Shown here: positions 31,365 through 40,971 of the stretch, piece after piece
Numbering within the stretch: the stretch's first letter is position 1
Layout: every line of letters starts with the position of its first letter
Source of the DNA: Bacteroidota bacterium
GTDB taxonomy: Bacteria > Bacteroidota > Bacteroidia > Flavobacteriales > Flavobacteriaceae
Direction of reading: 5' to 3'
DNA: 49,438 nt
Assembly: GCA_023390775.1 (NCBI GenBank)
Contig: JAEWCF010000073.1
Location: forward strand, 1 to 49,438
Notes under the pieces: model-generated
The model's database searches: none
What the model saw: the letters and a program-made list of their open reading frames with translations, nothing else
Told to the model about the DNA's origin: nothing
Position numbers and translations under genes: made by a program

Positions 31365-32333
31365 TTACACCCTCCCGTAATAAAGCGCCTTGATGATCCC
31401 GTCCGATAGCCCGATCTTGGGGACGTAGATCTGCCGTGCCCCGCTCCACTTCATGGCATTGAGGTATATCCTGAGCGCGGGAATGATCACGTCGGCGCGA
31501 TCCGGGTTGAGCCCAAGGTCATACACGCGCTGTTCGTAGGTCATGGAATCGAGCGACCTGAATTGATTGTGCAGGTACATATAAGAAAGAGGCTGCTCCT
31601 GCGCGTTACCGGACATCTTGAAGATCTTATTGATGTTTCCGCCCGAACCGATCATCGCAATATCGTCATATCCGGCGCAATGCTTTTTGATCCAATCCTC
31701 GATTTCCTTCCAGACCGTTTCGCCGGCCATACTGTTGAGCAACCGGACCGTACCGATCCTGAACGACCTGGACGCCACCATGCGCGAATTTGAAAACAAT
31801 GAAAATTCGGTGCTGCCGCCGCCCACATCGACATAGAGGTAGGTCTTTTCGGTGCGGAGCAGGTGGTGAAGGTCGGTTGAGGCGATAATGGCGGCTTCCT
31901 TCTTGCCGTCGATGATGTCGATTTCCACGCCCGAATGCTCGCGCACCCGCCGGACGACCTCTTCGGCATTGGAGGCTTCCCGCATCGCCGAAGTGGCACA
32001 GGCCAAAAATTTTTCGACGCGGTGGATTTTCATCAGGAGCCGGTAGGCGAGCATCGCGTCGGCCATGCGTTCGATGTTTTCCTCGGAAATCTTTCCAAGG
32101 GTAAAGGCATCCTGCCCTAACCGGACGGGAACCCGGACAAGCGAACTCTTGTTGAACTGGGTGTCCTTTCCGCTTTCCTCCACCACGTTGGCCACCAAAA
32201 GCCTTACGGCATTGGATCCGATGTCAATGGCGGCAAACTTGCGGATGTTGATCCCCTTTTTTTGGAGCGCTTCTGAGGTCGTGGTCAGTTCCTGCATGAA
32301 AGGATTGGGCTTAGGATTGCAATTTATAGTCAT
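31365..32333 (-). CDS. ppx: Exopolyphosphatase / Ppx-GppA family phosphatase
   Basis: About 322 residues from ATG 32333; ATG 32297 and a GTG at 32342 are alternatives. It is an actin-like ASKHA fold covering only the two N-terminal domains of the E. coli enzyme, a common short form. Phosphate-1 loop FAAIDIGSNAVRLLV (about residues 34-48), DVGGGSTEFSLF (about residues 165-176) and IGSGGNINKIF are visible. It hydrolyses polyphosphate or pppGpp. It is the last gene of a sixA-ppk1-ppx operon, 51 bp after ppk1, so it opposes the kinase it is transcribed with. Confidence 0.93.
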   Translation of the reverse strand: MTINCNPKPNPFMQELTTTSEALQKKGINIRKFAAIDIGSNAVRLLVANVVEESGKDTQFNKSSLVRVPVRLGQDAFTLGKISEENIERMADAMLAYRLLMKIHRVEKFLACATSAMREASNAEEVVRRVREHSGVEIDIIDGKKEAAIIASTDLHHLLRTEKTYLYVDVGGGSTEFSLFSNSRMVASRSFRIGTVRLLNSMAGETVWKEIEDWIKKHCAGYDDIAMIGSGGNINKIFKMSGNAQEQPLSYMYLHNQFRSLDSMTYEQRVYDLGLNPDRADVIIPALRIYLNAMKWSGARQIYVPKIGLSDGIIKALYYGRV

Positions 32334-32384
32334 CACCGGCACGCATCGTTATGGCAATCGGTGAAAAATTTATAAAGTTTAAGG

Positions 32385-34490
32385 TTACAGATTGTCCGTG
32401 ATGACCTCCAGGCGGTCGCGGTAATAATTATAGGTTTCGAGCTGGGCCCGGAATATCGGCGCATCGCCCCGCACCCTGTACTTATTGTCCAGGTCGGCCG
32501 AATGGTATCGGGCCTTCACATTCCCCTTCCAGCCCACGTTAAAGGTATCGATGAGTTCCTGGCGGATGCGCGGATCGTATATGGGGCAGGTCACTTCCAC
32601 CCTTCCGTCGAGGTTTCGCGTCATAAAATCGGCCGAAGAGATATATACCTCCGGATCGCCGCCGGCCGAAAAGATGTAGACCCGCGAATGCTCGAGGTAG
32701 CGGTCCACGATGCTCACGGCCTCGATATTTTCGCTCATGCCCTTCACGCCGGGTATCAGCGAACATATCCCGCGCACGAGCAGCCGGATCTTCACGCCGG
32801 CATTGCTGGCCTCGTAGAGTTTGTTGATCATTTCGTAGTCGCTGAGGCTGTTCATCTTGAGCCAGATATAGGCGTCCTTTCCGGTTTTGGCGTGCGCGAT
32901 TTCGCGGTCGATGAGCTTGTAGAACTTGCTTCGGGTATAGTGCGGGGAGACGATCAGGTGCTTGTAGCGGTAGACGCGGTAATTGACGTCGAAAAAGTCG
33001 AAAATCTTGGAAACGTCCTTAAGGATCTGCTGATGGCTCGTAAACAAGGTCACATCGGTATAGATGCGTGCCGAAACCTCGTTGAAATTGCCCGTGGAGA
33101 TCAGCCCGTACCGCCGAAGCTTGCCATTTTCGATCCGGTCGATCACACAAATCTTGCTGTGGACCTTTAGCCCCTTGATCCCGAAAATCAGTTCGATGCC
33201 CTCGGTCTGCATCTGTTCGGCGTAACTGATGTTGCTCGCCTCGTCGAAACGCGCCTGGAGTTCAATCTGCACCACGACTTTCTTGCCGTTTTTGGCGGCG
33301 TTTATAAGCGAACTGACGATTTGTGAATTCTTGGCCAGACGATATAGAGTGATCCTGATGGCGGTCACCTTTGGATCGAGCGCAGCCTCCCGAAGGAATT
33401 TGATGATATAGGAAAAGGACTGGTACGGCGCATTGACCAGGTAGTCCTGTTTGGCGATCTTGTGCAGGATGCTTCCGTCCAGGCTGAGCCCGTCAACCGG
33501 AAGCGGCGTCTTGGGTTTGTACAACAGGTCAAAACGCCCAAGGTTGGGAAAGTCCATGTAATCCCTGCGGTTGTGGTAGCGCCCCCCGGGAATGATGCTG
33601 TCGGAGGCGTCGATGCCCATATTGGCAAGGAAAAAACGGAGCGTGTCCTTCCCGATCGACTGGTCATAGACAAACCGGACCGGCTCGCCCACGCGGCGTT
33701 CCTTGACGCTGGTGGCGATTTTCTGGAGCATGGATTTGCTCATGTCGGAATCGATGTCCAGCTCGGCATCGCGGGTAATCTTGATCATGTGCGCGGTGAC
33801 GCTCTCGTACTCGAAGATATTGAAAATGCTGGAAAGGCTGAAGCGGATCACATCGTCCAGAAGGATCACGTACTGCTTGTCGCCCACCGGAGGCAGAACC
33901 ACGAAGCGGTTGATGGTCTTGGGAATCTCGATCACCGCATACCGGATCTCGGGTTTGGATTTGAGCCCCAAAATCCCGGTCCTTTCCTGTTTCATCACGA
34001 GTTTGACCGCGAGATAGCCCGAGGTGTCCTTGAGAAGCGGGAACTCGGCGAGGTCGTTCAGGATGATGGTCACCAGGGCCGGGCTGACTTTTTGGATGAA
34101 GAAATCGCGGACGAAGTTTTCCTGTTCCTTGGAAAGTTCGTTCTCGTTGATGATGAAAATGCCTTCTTTTCCAAGCTGGTTCTCGATCACGTTCAGGATC
34201 CGAAGGCTTTCGGACTGTTGCTGGATCACGATCTCGGTGATGTCCTTCACCAGGCGGTGGGCCGAAATCCCGCCCAGCACCTTTTCCCCGCTTTGGCCCG
34301 AAAGGCTCAGGCGCCGGATCGCGGCAAAACGGACGCGGAAAAACTCGTCGAGGTTATTGGAAAAAATGCCCAGGAAACGCAGGCGGTCCAGCAAGGGGAC
34401 GGTTTCATCGCCTGCTTCCTGCAAAACGCGCGCATTGAAGGCGAGCCAGCTTTTTTCGCGGTCGATGTACTTATAGGTCGGGTTGGCCAT
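32385..34490 (-). CDS. ppk1: Polyphosphate kinase 1
   Basis: 701 residues, typical. It reversibly polymerises ATP gamma-phosphate into polyphosphate. It has an N-terminal helical domain (REKSWLAFNARVLQEA), a head domain and two phospholipase-D-like catalytic domains. The autophosphorylated histidine is His444 in LKVHSKICVIDR; the second conserved histidine is His601 in YLEHSRVYIF. It starts within the 3' end of sixA (20-bp overlap), so the two are translationally coupled. ppx lies downstream. Confidence 0.96.
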   Translation of the reverse strand: MANPTYKYIDREKSWLAFNARVLQEAGDETVPLLDRLRFLGIFSNNLDEFFRVRFAAIRRLSLSGQSGEKVLGGISAHRLVKDITEIVIQQQSESLRILNVIENQLGKEGIFIINENELSKEQENFVRDFFIQKVSPALVTIILNDLAEFPLLKDTSGYLAVKLVMKQERTGILGLKSKPEIRYAVIEIPKTINRFVVLPPVGDKQYVILLDDVIRFSLSSIFNIFEYESVTAHMIKITRDAELDIDSDMSKSMLQKIATSVKERRVGEPVRFVYDQSIGKDTLRFFLANMGIDASDSIIPGGRYHNRRDYMDFPNLGRFDLLYKPKTPLPVDGLSLDGSILHKIAKQDYLVNAPYQSFSYIIKFLREAALDPKVTAIRITLYRLAKNSQIVSSLINAAKNGKKVVVQIELQARFDEASNISYAEQMQTEGIELIFGIKGLKVHSKICVIDRIENGKLRRYGLISTGNFNEVSARIYTDVTLFTSHQQILKDVSKIFDFFDVNYRVYRYKHLIVSPHYTRSKFYKLIDREIAHAKTGKDAYIWLKMNSLSDYEMINKLYEASNAGVKIRLLVRGICSLIPGVKGMSENIEAVSIVDRYLEHSRVYIFSAGGDPEVYISSADFMTRNLDGRVEVTCPIYDPRIRQELIDTFNVGWKGNVKARYHSADLDNKYRVRGDAPIFRAQLETYNYYRDRLEVITDNL

Positions 34491-34974
34491 GTTTTAAATC
34501 TTTCGGAAAAATGACGGTCCCTGTGGATCCGCGCACGAGCTGGCGCCAGGAATCGGTTGGCAGCAGAAGTTCCACCAAACCGCAGGTTGGGACGTTGTCA
34601 ATGTAAATGTTCCCAAATTTATTGACAAAATCCGTAATAGCCTCATTATGTCCGAAAATAAACACCTTTTCAACGTCGTCCGGCAGGTTGGACACAAAAT
34701 CGTGCAATTTCCCGTGGTCAAATGTATAGAGGTCATCCGTAAAGTCGATCACCGACGGAGGGATGCCCCAATTTTCACCGAAGATCCTTGCCGTTTCGAG
34801 CGCCCGGCGTGCGGTACTTGAGCAGTAGCGGGCACCGTCCGTCACCAAATGCGCCGCTTTGACCGCAACCCGCGGAGCGTCTGACCTGCCCCGGGGCGCC
34901 AATGGCCTTTGGTGGTCATCCAGGCCGAAGGGATAATCGGATTTTGCGTGCCTGATCAGGATAAGGGTTTTCAT
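34471..34974 (-). CDS. sixA: SixA-type phosphohistidine phosphatase
   Basis: 167 residues of the histidine phosphatase superfamily, SixA branch. The catalytic RHA motif is in LILIRHAKSDYPFG (His9), with second-site residues in SSTARRALETA and the distal histidine in FIFGHNEAITDF. SixA of E. coli removes phosphate from phosphohistidine. It is the first gene of an operon whose second gene encodes a kinase that works through phosphohistidine, which is suggestive. The two genes overlap by 20 bp. Confidence 0.9.
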   Translation of the reverse strand: MKTLILIRHAKSDYPFGLDDHQRPLAPRGRSDAPRVAVKAAHLVTDGARYCSSTARRALETARIFGENWGIPPSVIDFTDDLYTFDHGKLHDFVSNLPDDVEKVFIFGHNEAITDFVNKFGNIYIDNVPTCGLVELLLPTDSWRQLVRGSTGTVIFPKDLKHGQPDL

Positions 34975-35436
34975 TGTTGCCGTTTATCGGGCAATTTAAC
35001 CATTTAGTTCGGGCGGCTAAAACGGTCGTCGGTTCAAAAATGCATTTCATCGATTATAATCGTAATATTCTACTTACATAAATAGTTAAATAGTGTATTT
35101 TATCGCACTTTTTGTGCATTTTATCGATGTTTTTTTTGGTGGGTTCAATGCAACATCCTACTTTCGACAAGAATTTGGAATTTCATGACATTTTGTGCCG
35201 ATTACCAAAATGTTATTAATCCATTAATAGAAATATTTCAGCAATGTGCTCATTTTAACAACGATAGTGTAATGAAAACCGCAATTCGCCTAAATTTTGG
35301 CTTTTTATCGAGTATTCCTGTTGTTGGTGGAAAAAATATACGCCCATCTGGCAATGTATATAATTTAGCCCACGTAATGTGAGAAGTCACAGCCCTGAAC
35401 GAACTTATAAAGCATTATTCTACTAAAACAAAGTGT
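34975..35436. other. AT-rich 462-bp regulatory gap before the adhesin gene
   Basis: This gap between divergent sixA and the adhesin gene is much more A/T-rich than the surrounding genes. It holds three copies of a TGYATTTYATCG element and a 12-bp palindrome (both described separately). One short open frame here (35185-35382) has no protein-like features. I see no perfect TAnnTTTG box near the adhesin start, so the adhesin promoter may be activator-dependent or lie far upstream. Confidence 0.7.
35041..35129 (+). promoter_or_regulatory. Cluster of TGYATTTYATCGATG elements upstream of the adhesin
   Basis: Three direct copies: TGCATTTCATCGAT at 35041-35054, TGTATTTTATCGCA at 35094-35107, and TGCATTTTATCGATG at 35115-35129. 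Start-to-start distances are 53 and 21 bp, close to five and two helical turns. The same element recurs upstream of the CAP lipoprotein gene at 46669-46735. Probably a transcription-factor binding array; the direct-repeat two-turn spacing is like that of LytTR-type regulators (inference). Confidence 0.6.
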
Positions 35437-38400
35437 ATGAAAGCAAAAATTACTTTTCTATTACTGGCGCTCTTTACGATAGTCGGCAATACGTATTCGC
35501 AATTTGATGCACAGCACCCCGATCTGAGGTTATGTGGTTCGGCACCGAACTATTACCTGGATTACTACAACTGTACGTCAAACAACTTCACGCTGAATAA
35601 CGTGTTTATGAGCCTCACCAATGTGAATGGCCAGCCGATGACCAACACGACGTGTACGATCGGGACGACCCAGCAGGTATATGTAATGCTCAATTATACC
35701 TCCAACGCGAACAATACGCCCAACAACGGACGCCTGTTTGCCGACCTCACCATCGACAATACGGTGATCGGCATCAACGCGTATCTGGGTAACATTGCGC
35801 CCGGAGCCGGACAACGCCAGATCTACGGGCCCTTTACCTGGACCTGCGGACAAGAATTGACCCTGAGCCGAATCCTGGTGGTATGGAGGACCGGCGGAAG
35901 CAGTGCGCAATTGGCTTCATACAACTGTTCCACCTATGGTACCGCTCAGTGTGAACTTCCGGGAAGCACCATCATCGCCAAGCCGCTTGCCGTACAGTTC
36001 ACCTACAAGGCATGCCGTACGGGCAACAATACGACGGTCAATTTCACATCCACGACCAATGGCGGGATCGGGCCTTATGCTTTCGCCTGGGATTTTGACA
36101 ATAACGGCACGACCGATTCCACACTCGCAAACCCGGTCTTTACCTACACGACACCGGGCCCACACACCGCAAAACTGACGGTCACCGATTCACAGGGACT
36201 CACCAACACCTATACGCAGGTCATCAATCCGCCTACTGAGATCATGCTCAGCGCCGTTCCGGTACACGTAGGTTGCGGCGGGGCATCCACAGGTTCGATT
36301 GACCTTTCGGTTGCCGGCGGAACCCCTGGTTATACCTATCTTTGGAGCAACGGCGCCACGACGCAGGACATTTCAAACCTCTCGCCCGGGACCTATACCG
36401 TTACCGTTACCGACAGCAATAATTGCGTCAAAACCCTTCAGGTCATCATTAACGGGGGCGATTCGACCGCTCCTGTAGTTACCGCTCCCGGAAACGTCAC
36501 TCTCGAGGGTTGCAACAGCGCGGCTATCGGCCCTGCTGGCTACTTCCCGTTTTCAGCGGTACAGGCCACCATTACGGTTGCACAGTTTACGGGCGCCGGC
36601 GGTTCGTTCAGCGACAGTTCGGCGATTTCCACGATCACCTACCAGGATGTCCAGACCGGGACATGCCCGCGAATCATCACCAGGACCTTCCGCGTGACCG
36701 ATGCCTGCAACAATACAGGTACGGCCGTACAGACCTTCACGGTACAAGATACGACCGGGCCGGTATTCGAACCGCTTTCGGCAACACTTACTTTTGAATG
36801 CCCTGCGCAGCCCCAATTTGAGATCGCAAAAGCCATCGATGCCTGCGACAACTTCCCGACCATGACCTATGTCGACGTCACCATTCCGGGTGCATGCCCC
36901 AATTCCTATACAATCGTAAGGACCTGGACTTCAACCGATGCGTGCGGAAATTCATCACAGGCCACCCAGACCGTAATCGTAACCGACAGCACGGCGCCGG
37001 TCATTACCACGCCCGCTTCGAACCTCACCGTTGAATGCACAGGCTCCGGAAACCAGGCAAGCCTCAATGCGTGGCTCGCCAACAATGGTGGCGCTGTTGC
37101 AAACGATTCGTGCTCGGCAGTTACCTGGACCAATAATTTCAACTCGATAGGTTCCGATTGTACGGCGGCCGTGACGGTAACCTTTACCGCTACCGATGCC
37201 TGTGGCAATACCGCCACCACTTCGGCGACCTTTACCTTGCAGGATGTGACCGCCCCGGTTGCCCCTGCAGCTCCGGCGGCCCTAACCGTTTCATGTGCTT
37301 CCCAGGTTCCTTCGCCGGTGTCCCTTACCGCTACCGACAATTGTTCCGGTTCTGTTGTGGCCCAAAGCGTGGACAACATCACGCCGGGCAGCTGCGCCAA
37401 TTCATTTAACATTGTCCGCACCTGGACCTTCACCGATGCGTGTGGAAACACATCGTCGGCAATGCAGAACATTACTGTTAACGACCAAACAGCGCCCGTA
37501 ATCGCCGCGCTTCCGGCAGCCTCCACCATCCAATGTGGCGTTGAGCCGGTATTCGCACAGGCTTCGGCGACCGATTCCTGCGGAGGCGACGTGACGCTGA
37601 CTTTTGCCGACAATACCATTGAGGGCAGCTGCTACGGAACCTATCAGGTCATCCGTACCTGGACCGCAACCGATGCGTGCGGGAATACGGCGACCGCTTC
37701 GCAAACCATAAATGTTCAGGACACGATTGCTCCCGTATTTGGAACAATCCCCGCGCCATCGACGATTTCATGTCCCGATGCCGTTCACTTCATCACGCCA
37801 AACGTAACCGATTCCTGCTCGAGCGGCGATGTGACCGTCACTTTTAACGATGTCACGACTCCGGGCGCGTGCGCGGGATCCTTTTCGATCACCCGTACAT
37901 GGACTGCCGTTGACGAATGCGGAAATTCGGCTACGGCCTCACAGACCATCAATGTTGAAGACACGACGGCTCCGGTAATCGCTGCGTTGCCTGCAACATC
38001 AACCATTTCATGTCCCGCAACGCCAGCCTTCGCTCAGGCCACCGCTACCGACTCTTGCGGAAGCGCCGTGACCCTGACTTTTGCCGATGCAACGACGGAG
38101 GGCGAATGCGCAGGTTCTTATTCAATCACACGTACCTGGACCGCGACCGATGCCTGCGGAAACGCCTCGACCGCGACCCAGACCATCAACGTGATCGACA
38201 ACACCGCTCCGGTGATCACCACACAGGCCCAGAACCTGACCGTCGAGTGTGACGGATCGGGCAACCAGAATGGCATCAACGCCTGGCTCGCCAACAATGG
38301 CGGGGCCGTTGCGACCGATGCCTGTTCGGATGTGACCTGGACCAACGATTTCGATGCGCTTTCAAATGACTGTTCGGCTGCCATCACCGTAGTCTTCACC

Positions 38401-40953
38401 GCTACCGATGCCTGCGGAAACACCGCGACGACTTCGGCTACCTTTACCGTACAAGATGTGACCGCTCCGGTTGCTCCTTCGGCTCCGGCTGCCGTTACCG
38501 TGGCCTGCGCCTCTGAAGTTCCCGCAACCATGACCATGACCGCTACCGACAACTGTTCGGGCGAAATCGTGGCCGAGGGTGTTGATACGACGACTCCGGG
38601 CAACTGTCCGAACTCGTTCACCATCGTGCGTACCTGGACCTTCACCGATGCGTGTGGCAATTCATCATCGGTTTCACAAAACATCAATGTAAACGACAAC
38701 ATCGCACCGGTTGCCCCTGCGGCTCCTGCGACCGTGACCGTGGCCTGCGCTTCGGATGTTCCGGCGATGGTATCGCTCACCGCAACCGATAACTGCGGCG
38801 CCGAGATCACCGTTGAGGGCGTTGATGTGACCACGCCTGGCCAGTGTGCCGGTTCGTACACCATCGTCCGCACCTGGACTTTCACCGATGCCTGTGGAAA
38901 CTCGTCATCGGTATCGCAGACCATCAACGTGAACGACAATGTTCCGCCTGTGGCTCCTGCTGCTCCGGCCGACATCACTGCGGCCTGTGCCTCCGAAGTT
39001 CCTGCCATGATTTCGCTTACCGCCACCGACAACTGTGGAGCCGAAATCACCGTTGAGGGAGTGGACGTCCTGACCGAAGGGCCTTGTGCAAACAGCTTCG
39101 GGATTGTCAGGACCTGGACCTTTACCGACGCATGCGGCAATACTTCATCGGTATCGCAGAACATCTCCGTGAACGACAATATTCCGCCTGTGGCTCCTGC
39201 CGCTCCGGCCGACATCACTGCGGTCTGTGCCTCCGAAGTCCCTGCCATGGTTTCGCTTACCGCCACCGATAATTGCGGCGCCGAAATCACCGTTGAAGGC
39301 GTTGACGTGACCACAGCCGGTACTTGCCCGAACAGCTTCGGCATCGTGAGGACATGGACGTTCACCGACGCATGTGGCAATACATCATCGGTTTCACAGA
39401 ACATCACGGTAAACGACAATGTTCCGCCTGTAGCGCCAGCCGCCCCTGCGGACATCACCTCTGCCTGTGCCGCCGACCTGCCGGCCATGGTGTCCCTTAC
39501 CGCTACCGACAACTGTGGCGACGAGATCACCGTTGAAGGCGTCGATGTGACCGTGCCTGGAGCCTGCGCCAATTCTTCGGTAACTACCCGTACATGGACC
39601 TTTACCGACGCTTGCGGAAACTCCTCATCGGTTTCCCAGACCATTACGATCAATGACAATGTGGCGCCAACTTTTGATATGGCTGCCCCTGAAGATATCA
39701 CCGTGACCTGTTCGGCAATCCCGGCAGCCGCCACGCTGACCGCCACAGACAACTGCGAACCGACAGCCGTTGCCGTGACGATGACGGAATCGACCGTTGC
39801 AGGAGCTTGTGCGGGAAGCTATACCCTGACCCGCACCTGGACCGCTACCGACGCATGCGGAAACACCGCTACCGAGGAACAGATCATTACGGTTCAGGAT
39901 GTTGACGCCCCGACTTTTGACACTCCTGTCCCTGCAGATGCGACCGTATCATGCGACGCGATCCCTGCCGCCGCTACCATCACGGCATCGGACAACTGCG
40001 GAACCGCGACCGTCGAATTTGCCGAAGTGATCACTGCCGGTACCTGTGAGGGCAATTATACCATTACCCGTACCTGGACCGCAACGGATGTGTGTGGAAA
40101 CGCAACGGCCGGAACTCAGGTTCTGACCGTAACCGATACCGCCGGACCTACCATCGACGGCGTGCTTGAATCTCCGGTCAACGCGACCTGCGCCCTGATT
40201 CCGGTCGTTCCGACCCTGACCTTCATCGACAACTGTTCGACCGTGGGCGAAGTAACGTTCACCGAGGAAATGGCCGATGAGACCGTGAATTCCTATACGA
40301 TCATCAGGACCTGGACCGTCTCCGATTCATGCGGAAACCAGTCGGTGTTCACACAGGAAGTGTTCGTGACCGTGGCCGATGGTGAGACGACCATCCCGTC
40401 TGAAAGCTGTAACGAGGATACTTCGACCGTTGAGCTCAACAACCTGTTGCCAGCCGGTACGCCAACCGACGGCGTCTGGGTCGACGTTGACGGAACCGGA
40501 GTGCTTAACGGTAGCGTCTTCTCGCCGTTTGGACTTGCAACGGGTACCTATACCTTGCAGTATCAGATCGACGGAACCTGTCCGCGCACCATCAACATCG
40601 AAATGGCGGTCAACGAAGACTGTTTCCCATTGGGTTGTGGAAGCATTACGGTTCACAATGCGTTTTCGCCAAACAACGACGGAATCAACGACCATTTCGC
40701 CATCGCCAACCTGGAGCAGTTTACCTGCTACCCGACCAACACCGTAGAGATCTACAACCGTTGGGGCGTGCTGGTCTACGATACCACACAGTATGACAAT
40801 GCACTGAATTCGTTCAAAGGTATATCTGAAGGAAGGGCCACGATCAACAAAGGCGCCGAATTACCTACCGGCACCTACTTCTACACTCTTCAATACACGA
40901 CGTCCGAAGGCCAGACCATCAAAAAAGACGGATATTTATACCTTTCAAGATAA
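35437..40953 (+). CDS. Giant T9SS-secreted surface adhesin with HYR-like repeats
   Basis: 1838 residues. Signal peptide MKAKITFLLLALFTIVGNTYS; a Cys-containing N-terminal domain to about 180; a PKD domain (about 183-266; FAWDFDNNGTTDS); a SprB repeat (about 267-346; GGTPGYTYLWSNGATTQDIS). Sixteen HYR-like repeats of 79-93 residues (347 to about 1649) follow, with conserved TDNC and RTWTxTDACGN cysteines. The last 100 residues are a gliding-motility-type (type B) T9SS C-terminal domain beginning NAFSPNNDGINDHF and ending KKDGYLYLSR. It is presumably exported through T9SS and attached with help of the SprF/PorP-like protein encoded next. Five repeats are near-identical, implying recent duplication. 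Likely roles are adhesion or surface motility. Confidence 0.93.
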   Translation: MKAKITFLLLALFTIVGNTYSQFDAQHPDLRLCGSAPNYYLDYYNCTSNNFTLNNVFMSLTNVNGQPMTNTTCTIGTTQQVYVMLNYTSNANNTPNNGRLFADLTIDNTVIGINAYLGNIAPGAGQRQIYGPFTWTCGQELTLSRILVVWRTGGSSAQLASYNCSTYGTAQCELPGSTIIAKPLAVQFTYKACRTGNNTTVNFTSTTNGGIGPYAFAWDFDNNGTTDSTLANPVFTYTTPGPHTAKLTVTDSQGLTNTYTQVINPPTEIMLSAVPVHVGCGGASTGSIDLSVAGGTPGYTYLWSNGATTQDISNLSPGTYTVTVTDSNNCVKTLQVIINGGDSTAPVVTAPGNVTLEGCNSAAIGPAGYFPFSAVQATITVAQFTGAGGSFSDSSAISTITYQDVQTGTCPRIITRTFRVTDACNNTGTAVQTFTVQDTTGPVFEPLSATLTFECPAQPQFEIAKAIDACDNFPTMTYVDVTIPGACPNSYTIVRTWTSTDACGNSSQATQTVIVTDSTAPVITTPASNLTVECTGSGNQASLNAWLANNGGAVANDSCSAVTWTNNFNSIGSDCTAAVTVTFTATDACGNTATTSATFTLQDVTAPVAPAAPAALTVSCASQVPSPVSLTATDNCSGSVVAQSVDNITPGSCANSFNIVRTWTFTDACGNTSSAMQNITVNDQTAPVIAALPAASTIQCGVEPVFAQASATDSCGGDVTLTFADNTIEGSCYGTYQVIRTWTATDACGNTATASQTINVQDTIAPVFGTIPAPSTISCPDAVHFITPNVTDSCSSGDVTVTFNDVTTPGACAGSFSITRTWTAVDECGNSATASQTINVEDTTAPVIAALPATSTISCPATPAFAQATATDSCGSAVTLTFADATTEGECAGSYSITRTWTATDACGNASTATQTINVIDNTAPVITTQAQNLTVECDGSGNQNGINAWLANNGGAVATDACSDVTWTNDFDALSNDCSAAITVVFTATDACGNTATTSATFTVQDVTAPVAPSAPAAVTVACASEVPATMTMTATDNCSGEIVAEGVDTTTPGNCPNSFTIVRTWTFTDACGNSSSVSQNINVNDNIAPVAPAAPATVTVACASDVPAMVSLTATDNCGAEITVEGVDVTTPGQCAGSYTIVRTWTFTDACGNSSSVSQTINVNDNVPPVAPAAPADITAACASEVPAMISLTATDNCGAEITVEGVDVLTEGPCANSFGIVRTWTFTDACGNTSSVSQNISVNDNIPPVAPAAPADITAVCASEVPAMVSLTATDNCGAEITVEGVDVTTAGTCPNSFGIVRTWTFTDACGNTSSVSQNITVNDNVPPVAPAAPADITSACAADLPAMVSLTATDNCGDEITVEGVDVTVPGACANSSVTTRTWTFTDACGNSSSVSQTITINDNVAPTFDMAAPEDITVTCSAIPAAATLTATDNCEPTAVAVTMTESTVAGACAGSYTLTRTWTATDACGNTATEEQIITVQDVDAPTFDTPVPADATVSCDAIPAAATITASDNCGTATVEFAEVITAGTCEGNYTITRTWTATDVCGNATAGTQVLTVTDTAGPTIDGVLESPVNATCALIPVVPTLTFIDNCSTVGEVTFTEEMADETVNSYTIIRTWTVSDSCGNQSVFTQEVFVTVADGETTIPSESCNEDTSTVELNNLLPAGTPTDGVWVDVDGTGVLNGSVFSPFGLATGTYTLQYQIDGTCPRTINIEMAVNEDCFPLGCGSITVHNAFSPNNDGINDHFAIANLEQFTCYPTNTVEIYNRWGVLVYDTTQYDNALNSFKGISEGRATINKGAELPTGTYFYTLQYTTSEGQTIKKDGYLYLSR
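36476..40383 (+). repeat. Sixteen tandem HYR-like repeat units within the adhesin gene
   Basis: Each unit encodes about 80 residues beginning after a D-x-T-A-P or D-N-x-P-P junction. Five consecutive units from 38470 to 39669 are exactly 240 bp each (starts 38470, 38710, 38950, 39190, 39430), and the third and fourth are nearly identical. Two 258-bp variant units, at 37000 and 38212, share a WLANNGGAVA segment and are exactly 1212 bp apart, which suggests an older block duplication. Confidence 0.9.
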
Positions 40954-40971
40954 AGCAACTCAAATCTAACG

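Noticed and set aside
35185..35382. A 65-codon frame in the AT-rich region before the adhesin
   Set aside because: A/T-rich codons unlike local genes, no signal or domain, and it lies in a probable regulatory region.
38118..39752. A 544-codon open frame antisense to the adhesin repeats
   Set aside because: It lies opposite the repeat region, and its translation is itself repetitive (VTSTPSTVISAPQLSVAV pattern), mirroring the 80-residue units. It has no signal, domain or promoter and is explained by the GC-rich codons of the sense gene.
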